The notes under the pieces are model-generated. The model ran no database searches, was not told the origin of the DNA, and saw only the letters and a list, made by a program, of their open reading frames with translations. From contig CAKVNP010000006.1 in the NCBI GenBank assembly GCA_934777095.1, positions 1 to 21,327 on the forward strand: DNA of 21,327 bases, in the 5' to 3' direction. Positions 1-7,961 of the stretch are shown one piece after another (positions within the stretch are counted from its first letter, which is position 1; the number at the start of each line of letters is the position of its first letter). The DNA comes from an uncultured Clostridium sp. GTDB taxonomy: Bacteria; Bacillota; Clostridia; Clostridiales; Clostridiaceae. A program made the position numbers and the translations under genes.

Positions 1-860
<860 letters not shown>

Positions 861-880
861 TCATTTTGTATTCTGTCGAT

Positions 881-889
881 ATTATAACA
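881..889 (-). promoter_or_regulatory. Extended -10 promoter for the ABC-F gene
   Basis: Read on the minus strand, TGTTATAAT is a TGn extended -10 element with a perfect TATAAT (881-886), about 36 nt before the GTG start. No good -35 box lies 16-18 nt upstream, which fits an extended -10 promoter. Confidence 0.5.
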
Positions 890-1126
890 TAAAGTGACTT
901 TAAATACATAGAATTATGCAATAATAGGATAGTAAATTAGTGATAAATATTCAAAATAAAACAATTACTAAGAAGGAATTTGCATAAAGTAAATATGAAG
1001 TAATTCATTTTTATACAAAATTACATTTATTATATTAGTATTGGGATATTATACTGAAGAAAAAATAATAATATATTTTTTAAAGTAAAAAAATAAATTT
1101 TAATAAATAATATAACAATTTATTCG
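890..1126. other. AT-rich intergenic stretch with no recognised feature
   Basis: This is the bulk of the 344-nt gap between the divergent ABC-F gene and the gene at 1190. It is very AT-rich. I see no stable hairpin, RNA motif or plausible short coding region in it. Confidence 0.5.
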
Positions 1127-1155
1127 TTGAAAATAGATTTTATATATGATAGCAT
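1127..1155 (+). promoter_or_regulatory. Candidate sigma-A promoter for the 1190 gene
   Basis: TTGAAA (1127-1132) and TAGCAT (1150-1155) are separated by 17 nt, and the start codon lies 35 nt downstream. The boxes are imperfect and the region is AT-rich, so this is tentative. Confidence 0.35.
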
Positions 1156-1189
1156 TTTATTTAACTGACAGATGAAATGAGGGGAAATA

Positions 1190-1795
1190 ATGAGAAAAAA
1201 GAAGGCAGGAATTATTAGCATATCAATAATATTAGCTGCAGCTTTAATTATTGGATATACATATTTCCATAAAAAAAGCTCTAAAGTATGGGTAGATGGT
1301 GTAAGCCAACATGAAAAGTTTAAAATAAATATTAATAATGAAGAAATAGTATCTAATGGATATATATATAGTTTTAGAAGTAAATTAACTAAAGAAGAGC
1401 TACTTGCTGAAATTAGTAAGAATTATCCTAATTATAAAGAAGAGGATGGTTCAATAATAGTTTTTGATAATAATGAATACTTTATTATTGATGTTTTAGC
1501 ACAAGGTATTACAAGCAGCTATAAAGTATATGGAGACTATATCAAGTTTTATGATGAAGAAAACGACGTTTCATTTAATATACCTTTTCCAGAAGAAAGT
1601 GTATGGTACAAGCAGTATGTAAAAAGGAAATTTAGTACTACATATTCTTTTGAAGAATTAAAAGAATATTATGCTCCATTTACAAATGTTACTATAAAGA
1701 GCAATACTATTACTATTGATGGTGATGTTAAAGTGACATTGACTTATAATGATGAAAAAAGAAAAGTACATATTAAGAATTATGTTCTAAAATAA
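1190..1795 (+). CDS. Membrane-anchored protein of unknown function
   Basis: I do not recognise this 201-residue protein. A Lys/Arg-rich N-terminus (MRKKKAG) is followed by one hydrophobic segment at about residues 8-26, then a hydrophilic domain of about 170 residues rich in Lys, Glu, Tyr and Asn. There is no lipobox cysteine, so it is probably an uncleaved signal anchor with the domain outside the cell. The C-terminal part alternates short beta-like stretches (VTIKSNTITI, VKVTLTYN), suggesting a beta-rich fold. The ATG follows a strong GAGGGG site with normal spacing. It is a single-gene unit converging on the hemolysin III gene across a shared terminator. Confidence is high that it is a gene and low for any function. 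Confidence 0.75.
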   Translation: MRKKKAGIISISIILAAALIIGYTYFHKKSSKVWVDGVSQHEKFKININNEEIVSNGYIYSFRSKLTKEELLAEISKNYPNYKEEDGSIIVFDNNEYFIIDVLAQGITSSYKVYGDYIKFYDEENDVSFNIPFPEESVWYKQYVKRKFSTTYSFEELKEYYAPFTNVTIKSNTITIDGDVKVTLTYNDEKRKVHIKNYVLK

Positions 1796-1799
1796 ATTA

Positions 1800-1834
1800 A
1801 ATAAGAACTACATATTATGTAGTTCTTATTTTTT
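1800..1834. terminator. Bidirectional intrinsic terminator between convergent genes
   Basis: AATAAGAACTACAT (1800-1813) pairs perfectly with 1817-1830 around a 3-nt loop. A T run follows on the plus strand and an A run precedes it, so it can stop both the 1190 gene and the opposing hemolysin III gene. Confidence 0.85.
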
Positions 1835-1840
1835 CGTATT

Positions 1841-2488
1841 TTATAAAACATAATTAAATACAGAAATAAAGTGGCTTAAGCTTCCTAGAATTATGAAAAT
1901 ATGAAAAATTTCATGGAAGCCAAAATTACCGATTCTAAGCTTAGCTGGTTTAGCACCATATATTAGCCCGCCAATTGTATATAATATTCCACCAATTACA
2001 AGCCAGAAAATACTATTGAAAGGTAAGATAGCTGATAAAGGCTTAATCATAAATACTGCAGCCCACCCCATTCCTATATAAAGAGAGGTCTGTAGCCATC
2101 TAGGGCAATTAAACCAGCAAAGTTTAAAAGCAATTCCAAGACACGCTATTATAGTCATAATTAAAAACATTGAAACTCCAATGGAGTCTTTTAATGTGAT
2201 TAAGCAAAATGGAGCATAGGATCCAGCAATTAATACGAAAATCATTGAATGGTCAAGCTTTTGTAATATACTTATTACTTTATCTGTAGAAATTATTCCA
2301 TGATAAGTAGCAGAGACTGTATATAATAAAATTAAACAAATTCCAAAAATGCAGACTGAAACAATTGTTGTTGAAGAGGCATCTAATAATAATGCCTTAG
2401 TTAACATTGCTATAAGTGCAGCGCAAGATAAAGCAGCACCAGCAAAATGAGTTAATGAATTAATAGGTTCTCTTAATTTTGAATACAT
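1841..2488 (-). CDS. Hemolysin III / PAQR-family membrane protein
   Basis: This is a 215-residue polytopic membrane protein of the hemolysin III (YqfA/TrhA-like, PAQR) family, with about seven hydrophobic segments. Visible hallmarks are the N-terminal EPINSLTHFAGAALS, the internal SATYHG and HSMIFVLIAGSYAPF, and the C-terminal GFHEIFHIFIILGSLSHF. These carry the conserved His residues expected to bind a metal. The family name comes from a Bacillus cereus hemolysin, but most members are membrane-stress or homeostasis proteins, so no toxin role should be assumed. I chose the ATG at 2488 rather than the TTG at 2509, because GAGGTG lies 8 nt before the ATG whereas the TTG would begin inside that site. 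It is divergent from the DUF1836 operon and shares a palindrome-bearing control region with it. Confidence 0.9.
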   Translation of the reverse strand: MYSKLREPINSLTHFAGAALSCAALIAMLTKALLLDASSTTIVSVCIFGICLILLYTVSATYHGIISTDKVISILQKLDHSMIFVLIAGSYAPFCLITLKDSIGVSMFLIMTIIACLGIAFKLCWFNCPRWLQTSLYIGMGWAAVFMIKPLSAILPFNSIFWLVIGGILYTIGGLIYGAKPAKLRIGNFGFHEIFHIFIILGSLSHFISVFNYVL

Positions 2489-2509
2489 ATAACATTCACC
2501 TCGCAACAA

Positions 2510-2526
2510 GTAGTTTTTAAAACTAC
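2510..2526. promoter_or_regulatory. Palindromic operator near the hemolysin III start
   Basis: GTAGTTTTTAAAACTAC is a perfect 8+1+8 inverted repeat. It lies just downstream of the predicted minus-strand start point (about 2536) and upstream of the ribosome site. A near copy sits at 2674-2690 in front of the divergent operon. Binding by the neighbouring DUF1836 protein is inferred from position only. Confidence 0.55.
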
Positions 2527-2542
2527 CTCTTAATATATTAAT

Positions 2543-2571
2543 ATTATCTATAAAAAATACCTTATAGTCAA
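2543..2571 (-). promoter_or_regulatory. Sigma-A promoter for hemolysin III
   Basis: On the minus strand TTGACT (2566-2571) and GATAAT (2543-2548) are separated by exactly 17 nt. Transcription would start near 2536 and run into the palindrome at 2510-2526. Confidence 0.6.
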
Positions 2572-2572
2572 A

Positions 2573-2594
2573 GGTAGTTATGGGTAGTTTATGG
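2573..2594. promoter_or_regulatory. Direct repeat of operator-like half-sites
   Basis: GGTAGTTATG (2573-2582) and GGTAGTTTATGG (2583-2594) stand head to tail immediately upstream of the minus-strand -35 box. They share the TAGTT core of the two flanking palindromes, so they may be extra contacts for the same regulator. This is inference. Confidence 0.35.
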
Positions 2595-2623
2595 CTATTT
2601 ATCTTAATAAATATACCTTTAGC

Positions 2624-2652
2624 TTGAATTATTTAGTAAATACTATTAATAT
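2624..2652 (+). promoter_or_regulatory. Sigma-A promoter for the DUF1836 operon
   Basis: TTGAAT (2624-2629) and TAATAT (2647-2652) are separated by 17 nt. The predicted start point is near 2659, which places the palindrome at 2674-2690 in the early transcribed region, mirroring the minus-strand side. Confidence 0.55.
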
Positions 2653-2673
2653 TAAAGATATAGACTGTATGAG

Positions 2674-2690
2674 ATAGTTTTAAAAACTAT
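2674..2690. promoter_or_regulatory. Second palindromic operator, before the DUF1836 gene
   Basis: ATAGTTTTAAAAACTAT is a perfect 8+1+8 inverted repeat. It shares the core TAGTTTTnAAAACTA with the palindrome at 2510-2526. It ends 2 nt before the GGAGG ribosome site of the DUF1836 gene, so bound protein would block elongation or ribosome access. Confidence 0.55.
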
Positions 2691-2701
2691 ATGGAGGAAA
2701 C

Positions 2702-3280
2702 ATGAATATTAATGAAATATTAAGTAAAATGAATTTTGTAAACGGAATAGAATTAAATGAAATGCCAGAACTTGATTTATATATGGACCAAGTAATTCAA
2801 TTATTTGAAAATAAACTTGGAGAATTAAAAAGAAATGATGAAGAAAAAATATTAACAAAAACTATGATCAATAATTATGCAAAAGGTAAGCTATTATTAC
2901 CTATAAAGAATAAGAAGTATTCAAAAGAGCATTTGATTTTAATGTCACTTATTTATAATTTAAAGGGAGCTTTATCTATTAGTGATATAAAAACAGTTTT
3001 AGAACCTATTATAAGTTCATATAATTCTGAAGAGGAATATCCAATAAGAGAGTTATATGAATGTTATTTAGAAGAAAGTGCAGAGGAAATAGAAATGTTT
3101 AAAAATCAGGTATCAAGCAAAATTGATGCTATAGAAGAAAAAGTTGAAAAGGGCAAAAACTTTAATGGAGAGTTTGAAAAACAATTTTTATTAATTTGTT
3201 CTTTAGTGAATATGAGTAATATGTATAGAAGAATGAGTGAAAAGATAATAGATGAAATATTTAGTAAGGAAGAAAAGTAG
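2702..3280 (+). CDS. DUF1836 protein, putative MerR-like transcription regulator
   Basis: This 192-residue soluble protein matches my recollection of the DUF1836 family. Residues about 22-75 contain MPELDLYMDQVIQLFE and ILTKTMINNYAKGKLL followed by KKYSKEHL, the conserved N-terminal block thought to form a MerR-type winged helix-turn-helix. A helical C-terminal half (rich in Glu and Lys) follows, with no obvious ligand-binding signature. The ATG sits only 4 nt after GGAGG, which is short but workable. It is the first gene of an operon with the ABC-class ATPase 9 nt downstream. The two palindromes in its divergent promoter region make self-regulation and control of hemolysin III an attractive inference. 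Confidence 0.8.
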   Translation: MNINEILSKMNFVNGIELNEMPELDLYMDQVIQLFENKLGELKRNDEEKILTKTMINNYAKGKLLLPIKNKKYSKEHLILMSLIYNLKGALSISDIKTVLEPIISSYNSEEEYPIRELYECYLEESAEEIEMFKNQVSSKIDAIEEKVEKGKNFNGEFEKQFLLICSLVNMSNMYRRMSEKIIDEIFSKEEK

Positions 3281-3289
3281 GGAGGAAAA

Positions 3290-4981
3290 ATGAAAAATTC
3301 ACAGGATTTAAAGAGAGAGTTAGAGTCAATAGATGGCAGAGGATATAAAAGCTATAAGATATTAGAGGGACAATATGCTTTTGAAAAGTTTATCTTATCA
3401 ATAGATCATGTTCAAGGAGATCCATTTGCTGCCCCATCAAGAGTAAGGGTATCTGTAAAAAATAATATAGCAGGTTTTCCGGCAGAGTTATTCGATTTAA
3501 AACATAAGAGAATTGCAGTATGTGATTTTCTTACGAGGCTGTTTAGTAAAAATACATATAAATATGGAGAAAGAATATATGGTTCTGGAAAAAGCGGCTT
3601 AATAGAAATAAGTAGATGTCCTCAGGAAGTTATTGAAAGATCAGCTGTTATTATTAAAGATGAAATAATAGAAGCTAGATTTTATGTGGGTTTCCCGGCT
3701 AGAGGAAGAAGTGTATTAGCAAAAGAGCTGGCAAAGATATTATTTAATATAATTCCTGAAATTGTAGAAAATACTTTAATTTATAATAAGATAAATAAGC
3801 AAGCCTTAATTAATTGTGTGAAGCTTTCAGAAGACCAGGCGTTTATCAGAACAGAATTAGAAAAAAGAAATTTAGCTGCCTTTGTAGCTAATGGCTCAAT
3901 ACTTCCAAGAGAAAGCGGAGTATCATCAAAACCTCTTAAAGATGGAGTAAGATTTGTTTCACCAAAAGAACTTGAAGTGGAATTTATTACGCCAAATAGA
4001 GGAAGCATTAAGGGAATGGGAATACCAAGGGGAATAACTCTTATTGTCGGTGGAGGATATCATGGAAAATCAACATTACTAAGAGCAATTGAGCTAGGTG
4101 TATATAACCATATTGAAGGTGATGGAAGAGAGTTTGTAATAACAAATGAAACAGCACTTAAGGTAAGAGCTGAAGATGGCAGGGCAATAACAGCTACAGA
4201 TATTTCTTTATTTATAAACAATCTACCAAATAAAAAAGATACCACAAAGTTTTATACTGAAAATGCCAGTGGGAGTACTTCGCAGGCAGCAAATATTATA
4301 GAAGCAATTGAAGCAGGCACAAATGTGCTGTTAATAGATGAAGATACTTCTGCTACTAATTTTATGATTAGAGATGAAAGAATGCAGAAGTTAGTGGTTA
4401 AGGAAAAAGAACCAATAACTCCATTTATTGATGTGGCTAAGAGCATTTATAAAGAGTTAGGAACTTCAACTATCTTAGTTGCAGGAAGTTCAGGAGATTT
4501 CTTTAATATAGCTGATTTAGTTATTCAAATGGATAATTATGAACCATATGAAGTTACAGATAAGGCTAAAGAATTAATAAATAATGACTTTATAGTAAAA
4601 GATAACTTTGATATAAAGATTAACTTTAAGAGAAGTTTATTAAAAGGTTCTATTGAATCTGGACCAAAAGGTGTAAAAATTAAAACTTTAGGTAAAGATG
4701 GAATATCTATTAATAAGGAAAATATTGATTTAAGGGCTGTAGAACAAATTGTAGATCAAGAACAGTTAAATACTATTGGCTATGCTATGAAGTATGCAGA
4801 AGAAAGATTAGCAGGCAAGGGTATAAATATAAATGAAGCAGCTGATAAATTAATTGAAGAAATGAATAAAAATATATTTGCCTTTGATTATTCAAAAGGT
4901 GGTAATGGAAGTTTAGCTGTTCCTAGAAAACAGGAAATTGTATGTGCAATTAACAGGTATAGAAAATTAAAGATTAAATAA
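3290..4981 (+). CDS. ABC-class P-loop ATPase (COG3044-type)
   Basis: This 563-residue soluble protein belongs to the uncharacterised 'predicted ATPase of the ABC class' family. The N-terminal region (1-240) includes GDPFAAPSRVRV near residues 43-54 and YGSGKSG near 97-103. The ATPase core has Walker A GGGYHGKST (254-262), an ABC-signature-like SGSTSQAANIIEAIEAG (327-343) and Walker B VLLIDEDTSA (346-355). ILVAGSSGDF (395-404) could be the switch region. No membrane segment is seen, so it is not a transporter subunit. The last 60 residues include a FDYSKGGNGSLAVPRKQEI stretch. The family's substrate is unknown to me; a role with nucleic acid is conceivable but not shown. It follows the DUF1836 gene by 9 nt with a strong GGAGG, so the two are co-expressed. 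Confidence 0.85.
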   Translation: MKNSQDLKRELESIDGRGYKSYKILEGQYAFEKFILSIDHVQGDPFAAPSRVRVSVKNNIAGFPAELFDLKHKRIAVCDFLTRLFSKNTYKYGERIYGSGKSGLIEISRCPQEVIERSAVIIKDEIIEARFYVGFPARGRSVLAKELAKILFNIIPEIVENTLIYNKINKQALINCVKLSEDQAFIRTELEKRNLAAFVANGSILPRESGVSSKPLKDGVRFVSPKELEVEFITPNRGSIKGMGIPRGITLIVGGGYHGKSTLLRAIELGVYNHIEGDGREFVITNETALKVRAEDGRAITATDISLFINNLPNKKDTTKFYTENASGSTSQAANIIEAIEAGTNVLLIDEDTSATNFMIRDERMQKLVVKEKEPITPFIDVAKSIYKELGTSTILVAGSSGDFFNIADLVIQMDNYEPYEVTDKAKELINNDFIVKDNFDIKINFKRSLLKGSIESGPKGVKIKTLGKDGISINKENIDLRAVEQIVDQEQLNTIGYAMKYAEERLAGKGININEAADKLIEEMNKNIFAFDYSKGGNGSLAVPRKQEIVCAINRYRKLKIK

Positions 4982-5010
4982 GAGAAGAAGATCGGTTAGG
5001 GAGTTATGAG

Positions 5011-5208
5011 ATGAAGAATAAGGTCACTTTAATTTGTTCAATTTTATTTTTGGTATTCAGCATAGGAGGAATAGCCTCAATGTATGTAGAAGGAATGAAG
5101 ATTATTGGTCAGATAAGCTGCTTAGGTTTAATTGCAATAATGATTGTATTACTAGGTAAGTCTTTTATGGATAAAAGAAAATATAAACAAAAATATGAAA
5201 ATAACTAG
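5011..5208 (+). CDS. Small two-helix membrane protein
   Basis: I do not recognise a family for this 65-residue protein. It has two hydrophobic segments (about residues 5-24 and 31-50), a short loop between them (VEGMK) and a charged C-terminal tail (DKRKYKQKYENN). An N-terminal Lys and the basic tail suggest both ends are in the cytoplasm. The chosen ATG is the second of two close ATGs: the first, 5 nt upstream, is out of frame and stops at its third codon. The start is preceded by TTAGGGAG. It begins 29 nt after the ATPase gene and probably belongs to the same transcript. Function is unknown. Confidence 0.6.
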   Translation: MKNKVTLICSILFLVFSIGGIASMYVEGMKIIGQISCLGLIAIMIVLLGKSFMDKRKYKQKYENN

Positions 5209-5237
5209 CATAAAAATGGAAAATATGGTAATATTAA

Positions 5238-5260
5238 TATGTAAGCAAGGTGCTTACGTA
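5238..5260 (+). other. Hairpin immediately upstream of tRNA-Glu
   Basis: GTAAGCA (5241-5247) pairs with TGCTTAC (5251-5257) around a 3-nt loop, and three more pairs (one G-U) extend it outward. It ends 4 nt before the mature tRNA 5' end. No T run follows, so it is not a terminator. It may be a pre-tRNA leader hairpin or an operator. Confidence 0.45.
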
Positions 5261-5264
5261 TTAT

Positions 5265-5339
5265 GGCTTGTTGGTCAAGCGGTTAAGACGCCACCCTCTC
5301 ACGGTGGAACCAGGGGTTCGATTCCCCTACGAGTCACCA
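5265..5339 (+). tRNA. tRNA-Glu (anticodon CTC)
   Basis: The full cloverleaf is readable. Acceptor GGCTTGT pairs with ACGAGTC (with G-U wobbles). Anticodon stem CCACC/GGTGG holds the loop CTCTCAC, giving anticodon CTC for GAG codons. The T arm is GGGGTTCGATTCCCC. The discriminator is A and CCA is encoded (5337-5339). It is a lone gene followed at once by its own terminator. Confidence 0.95.
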
Positions 5340-5346
5340 TAATTTT

Positions 5347-5380
5347 TAAAAAATCAGTACAGGACGTACTGATTTTTTTT
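5347..5380 (+). terminator. Intrinsic terminator of the tRNA gene
   Basis: AAAATCAGTAC (5350-5360) pairs with GTACTGATTTT (5366-5376) around a 5-nt loop and continues into a run of eight T. Confidence 0.9.
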
Positions 5381-5494
5381 ATTATGAATGATGAATTAAG
5401 GAAAAACTCCTATGGAGTTTAAAAAATAGAATAAAGGAACTCCCTAAGGAGTTCCAACAACAATTCATCATTTATAATTCTTAATTCATCATTT
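5381..5494. repeat. MITE-like intergenic repeat, copy 1
   Basis: The stretch is bounded by perfect 14-bp inverted ends, AATGATGAATTAAG (5387-5400) and its complement (5480-5493). Inside are two hairpins, AAACTCC/GGAGTTT (5405-5420) and GGAACTCC/GGAGTTCC (5437-5456). The same end sequence and the first hairpin recur at 10937-11077. It abuts the stop of the YjiH gene and, read on the minus strand, its hairpins plus T runs could end that transcript. I see no coding capacity. Confidence 0.7.
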
Positions 5495-5496
5495 TT

Positions 5497-6855
5497 CTAA
5501 AATAGTAAGTTTGCGATAAGAACGATAACTGGTAGCGTTACTAATGTTCTTTCTATAAATATAATAAGAAGTTCTTTTAAGTTTACTGGGATTTTTGATC
5601 CAAGTAATACCCCACCTACTTCAGACATATATATAAGTTGAGTTACTGATACTGAAGCAATTATGAACTTAGTCATTTCATTTGTTATAGTATTAGCTGC
5701 TAAAACTGATGGTAATAGCATATCTGCAAAACCAACTACTAATGTTTGTGAGGCAGCTACAGCTTCAGGAACATTTAATAATTTTAATATAGGAATAAAT
5801 GGAGTTCCTAATATTTGAAAAATAGAAGTATATTCCGCAATTATTAATGCTATTGTTGCTAGGCACATAACAACTGGAAGTACTCCAAGCCACATATCAA
5901 GGACATTTTCAATACCATCTATAATAAATGATTTGATTCCAGTAGAAGTCTTTGCTTTTTCTATGGCGTTTTTATAGCCCCAGCTTAACTGAGTGTATCC
6001 CTCTGGTATCACTTCTAGGTCATCTTTAGACTCACCATTATAGTATGCTGTACTTTTCTTAGATAGTGGAGGAATTCTAGGTACCACTATGGCTGCAAAT
6101 ATACCAGCTGCAGTAACTGTTAAATAGAATGGGATAAACATATTTGATAATCCCACTTGGCTTATTACTACTAAACTAAATGTAATTGAAACTGCTGAAA
6201 AAGTAGTACTTATTGTAGCAGCTTCTCTTTCGTTATAAAAACCTTCTTCATATTGTTTGCTAGTAAGTATTATACCTAATGTTCCATCACCTAACCATGA
6301 CGTAATACAGTCAATTGATGAACGGCCTGGTAATTTAAATACAGGTCTCATAATTTTAGTAAATAATGCACCCACAAATTCCAATAGGCCAAAGTTTAGT
6401 AAAAGTGGCAGGAATAGTCCTGCAAATAAAAATATAGAAAATAATATAGTTAAAAGGTCATGTAAAACAAATGAACCTGTTAAATTTCCACTAATAAATT
6501 CAGGACCAATATTAAAGGCGGCAAATACACCAAATATTCCACCGGTAACTCTTGCAATCAGCCAGATAGGACTTACTTTAAATAAGGAAGCCAAAAATTT
6601 GTTGTTTAAGATAAATTTAGGCTTAAGTATTGAAGTAATAGAGCTAATGATAGCTGATGCTATTAAAAAACCTGTTATTATGTAAATTAATGATTCTCCT
6701 AAATAATTAACAAGTGATTTTGATAAAATAGCTATAGGAATAGTTATTTCGTTATTATGTTTTATTGGAATCATAAATAAAACAATTCCTAATAAAGAAG
6801 GGATAATAAATTTTAAATTATCCGTTATGGACACCTTTTTATTAGATTTATTCAT
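5497..6855 (-). CDS. YjiH family membrane protein (nucleoside-recognition Gate domain)
   Basis: This 452-residue integral membrane protein has about ten hydrophobic segments. It resembles the YjiH family, whose members carry the Gate/nucleoside-recognition domain also seen in spore-maturation proteins and nucleoside transporters. Recognisable pieces are FGLLEFVGALFTKIMRPVFK (about 155-174), GRSSIDCITSWLGDGTLGII near 177-196, and in the second half TLVVGFADMLLPSVLAA and MSEVGGVLLGSKIPV. A hydrophilic loop (about 260-310) separates the two membrane halves. The substrate is not known; a transport role is inferred from the family. The ATG has AAGGAG 6 nt upstream. It is transcribed alone, opposite to its neighbours, and ends against the MITE-like repeat. 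Confidence 0.8.
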   Translation of the reverse strand: MNKSNKKVSITDNLKFIIPSLLGIVLFMIPIKHNNEITIPIAILSKSLVNYLGESLIYIITGFLIASAIISSITSILKPKFILNNKFLASLFKVSPIWLIARVTGGIFGVFAAFNIGPEFISGNLTGSFVLHDLLTILFSIFLFAGLFLPLLLNFGLLEFVGALFTKIMRPVFKLPGRSSIDCITSWLGDGTLGIILTSKQYEEGFYNEREAATISTTFSAVSITFSLVVISQVGLSNMFIPFYLTVTAAGIFAAIVVPRIPPLSKKSTAYYNGESKDDLEVIPEGYTQLSWGYKNAIEKAKTSTGIKSFIIDGIENVLDMWLGVLPVVMCLATIALIIAEYTSIFQILGTPFIPILKLLNVPEAVAASQTLVVGFADMLLPSVLAANTITNEMTKFIIASVSVTQLIYMSEVGGVLLGSKIPVNLKELLIIFIERTLVTLPVIVLIANLLF

Positions 6856-6992
6856 AGTTGCTCCTTTTTATACAAAAAAATTTATAAATATGCAATAATA
6901 TACATTTTAAAGCCAAAAACGTCAAAAATCAACAGTAAATATTTATTAATAAGAAATAAAATTTAAATTGATTAAAATTGTATTATATATAG

Positions 6993-7020
6993 TTTGCATA
7001 AAATACATCGTTAATATAAT
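6993..7020 (+). promoter_or_regulatory. Candidate promoter for proBA
   Basis: TTTGCA (6993-6998) and a perfect TATAAT (7015-7020) are 16 nt apart. The leader would be roughly 115 nt and would include the hairpin at 7084-7107. The -35 is weak. Confidence 0.4.
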
Positions 7021-7083
7021 ATTTTTAATATATTATTGTGGCAAAATAAAAAAAATAAAATTATAATGAAATAAAGAAGAGCG

Positions 7084-7107
7084 CTTTATCACTGTGTAGT
7101 GATAAAG
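7084..7107 (+). promoter_or_regulatory. Perfect inverted repeat in the proBA leader
   Basis: CTTTATCACT (7084-7093) and AGTGATAAAG (7098-7107) form a 10-bp stem with a GTGT loop, 24 nt before the ribosome site of proB. No T run follows on the plus strand, so it is not a terminator for proBA. It is either an operator or a leader-RNA hairpin. I see no T-box or riboswitch motif here. Confidence 0.5.
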
Positions 7108-7143
7108 ATAAGGGCATAATAATAATAAATAGGAGTGGACATT

Positions 7144-7950
7144 TTGAACTTTAGAGAAGAAATTAAAAGTCATAAAAGAATTGTAGTTAAAGTTGGTACA
7201 TCAACATTAACATATAGTAATGGAAATATTAATTTATCAAGAATAGAAAGACTAACAAGAGTCTTATCAGATTTAATGAATTCTGGAAAGGAAGTAATAC
7301 TTGTTACTTCAGGCGCTGTTGGGGTAGGTGTAAATAAACTGAAATTAAAAGAAAAGCCAAAAACTATTAAAGAAAAACAAGCTGCAGCTGCTGTAGGACA
7401 AAGTGAACTAATGCATATTTATGGGAAGTTTTTCGGAGAATATAGCCATGTAGTTGGACAAGTACTATTAACTAGAGATGTAGTTGAAGATAATCACATC
7501 AGAGAAAATGTTGTAAATACTTTTGAAACATTAATTGAAAATGGAGTAATTCCTATAGTAAATGAAAATGATACTGTTTCAATAGATGAAATAGAAAACA
7601 TAGTAAGATTTGGTGATAATGATAACTTGTCTGCCATAGTTGCAGGATTAGTTTCAGCTGATTTATTAATAATTTTATCAGATATAGATGGCTTCTATGA
7701 TTCAGATCCTAGAAAAAATCCAGATTCTAAGATGATTAAGGAAGTAAAAATTATCACTAAAGAACTTGAGGAGTGTGCAGGTGGAGCTGGAACTAGTTTA
7801 GGAACAGGTGGAATGGCAACAAAGCTTACTGCAGCAAAAACAGCTACAAATGCAGGTGTAGATATGGTACTAGCTAATGGAGAAGATCCTAAAATTGTAT
7901 TGGATATAATAAATGGCGAAGAAATAGGTACATTATTTATTAAAAAATAG
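7144..7950 (+). CDS. proB: Glutamate 5-kinase
   Basis: ProB phosphorylates L-glutamate with ATP to gamma-glutamyl phosphate, the first step of proline synthesis, in the cytoplasm. The 268-residue protein is an amino-acid-kinase fold. It has KVGTSTLTY near the N-terminus, [16 protein letters not shown] and [10 protein letters not shown] in the middle, then [16 protein letters not shown] and GTGGMATKL in the C-terminal third. The C-terminal PUA domain of the E. coli enzyme (about 367 residues) is absent, as in many short Firmicute forms. I place the start at TTG 7144: the in-frame GTG at 7135 overlaps the AGGAG site (7131-7135), which lies 8 nt before the TTG. proA follows 11 nt after the stop, so the two form an operon. 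Confidence 0.93.
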   Translation: MNFREEIKSHKRIVVKVGTSTLTYSNGNINLSRIERLTRVLSDLMNSGKEVILVTSGAVGVGVNKLKLKEKPKTIKEKQAAAAVGQSELMHIYGKFFGEYSHVVGQVLLTRDVVEDNHIRENVVNTFETLIENGVIPIVNENDTVSIDEIENIVRFGDNDNLSAIVAGLVSADLLIILSDIDGFYDSDPRKNPDSKMIKEVKIITKELEECAGGAGTSLGTGGMATKLTAAKTATNAGVDMVLANGEDPKIVLDIINGEEIGTLFIKK

Positions 7951-7961
7951 GGGGGACAAAT

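Noticed and set aside
3581..3601. A second P-loop (GSGKSG) near residues 98-103 of the ABC-class ATPase
   Set aside because: It is not followed by a helix and Walker B as in a nucleotide-binding domain. The real ATPase core is at 254-355.
5195..5422. A 75-codon open frame across 5195-5422
   Set aside because: It overlaps the tRNA-Glu gene and its terminator, has no ribosome site and shows no protein-like composition.
6257..6685. A 142-codon plus-strand open frame
   Set aside because: It lies wholly antisense to the YjiH gene, whose protein is clearly real, and has no ribosome site.
6867..6895. TTGCAT-17-TATAAA on the minus strand before the YjiH gene
   Set aside because: The spacing is good, but the start point would fall on the ribosome site, leaving the mRNA without a usable leader.
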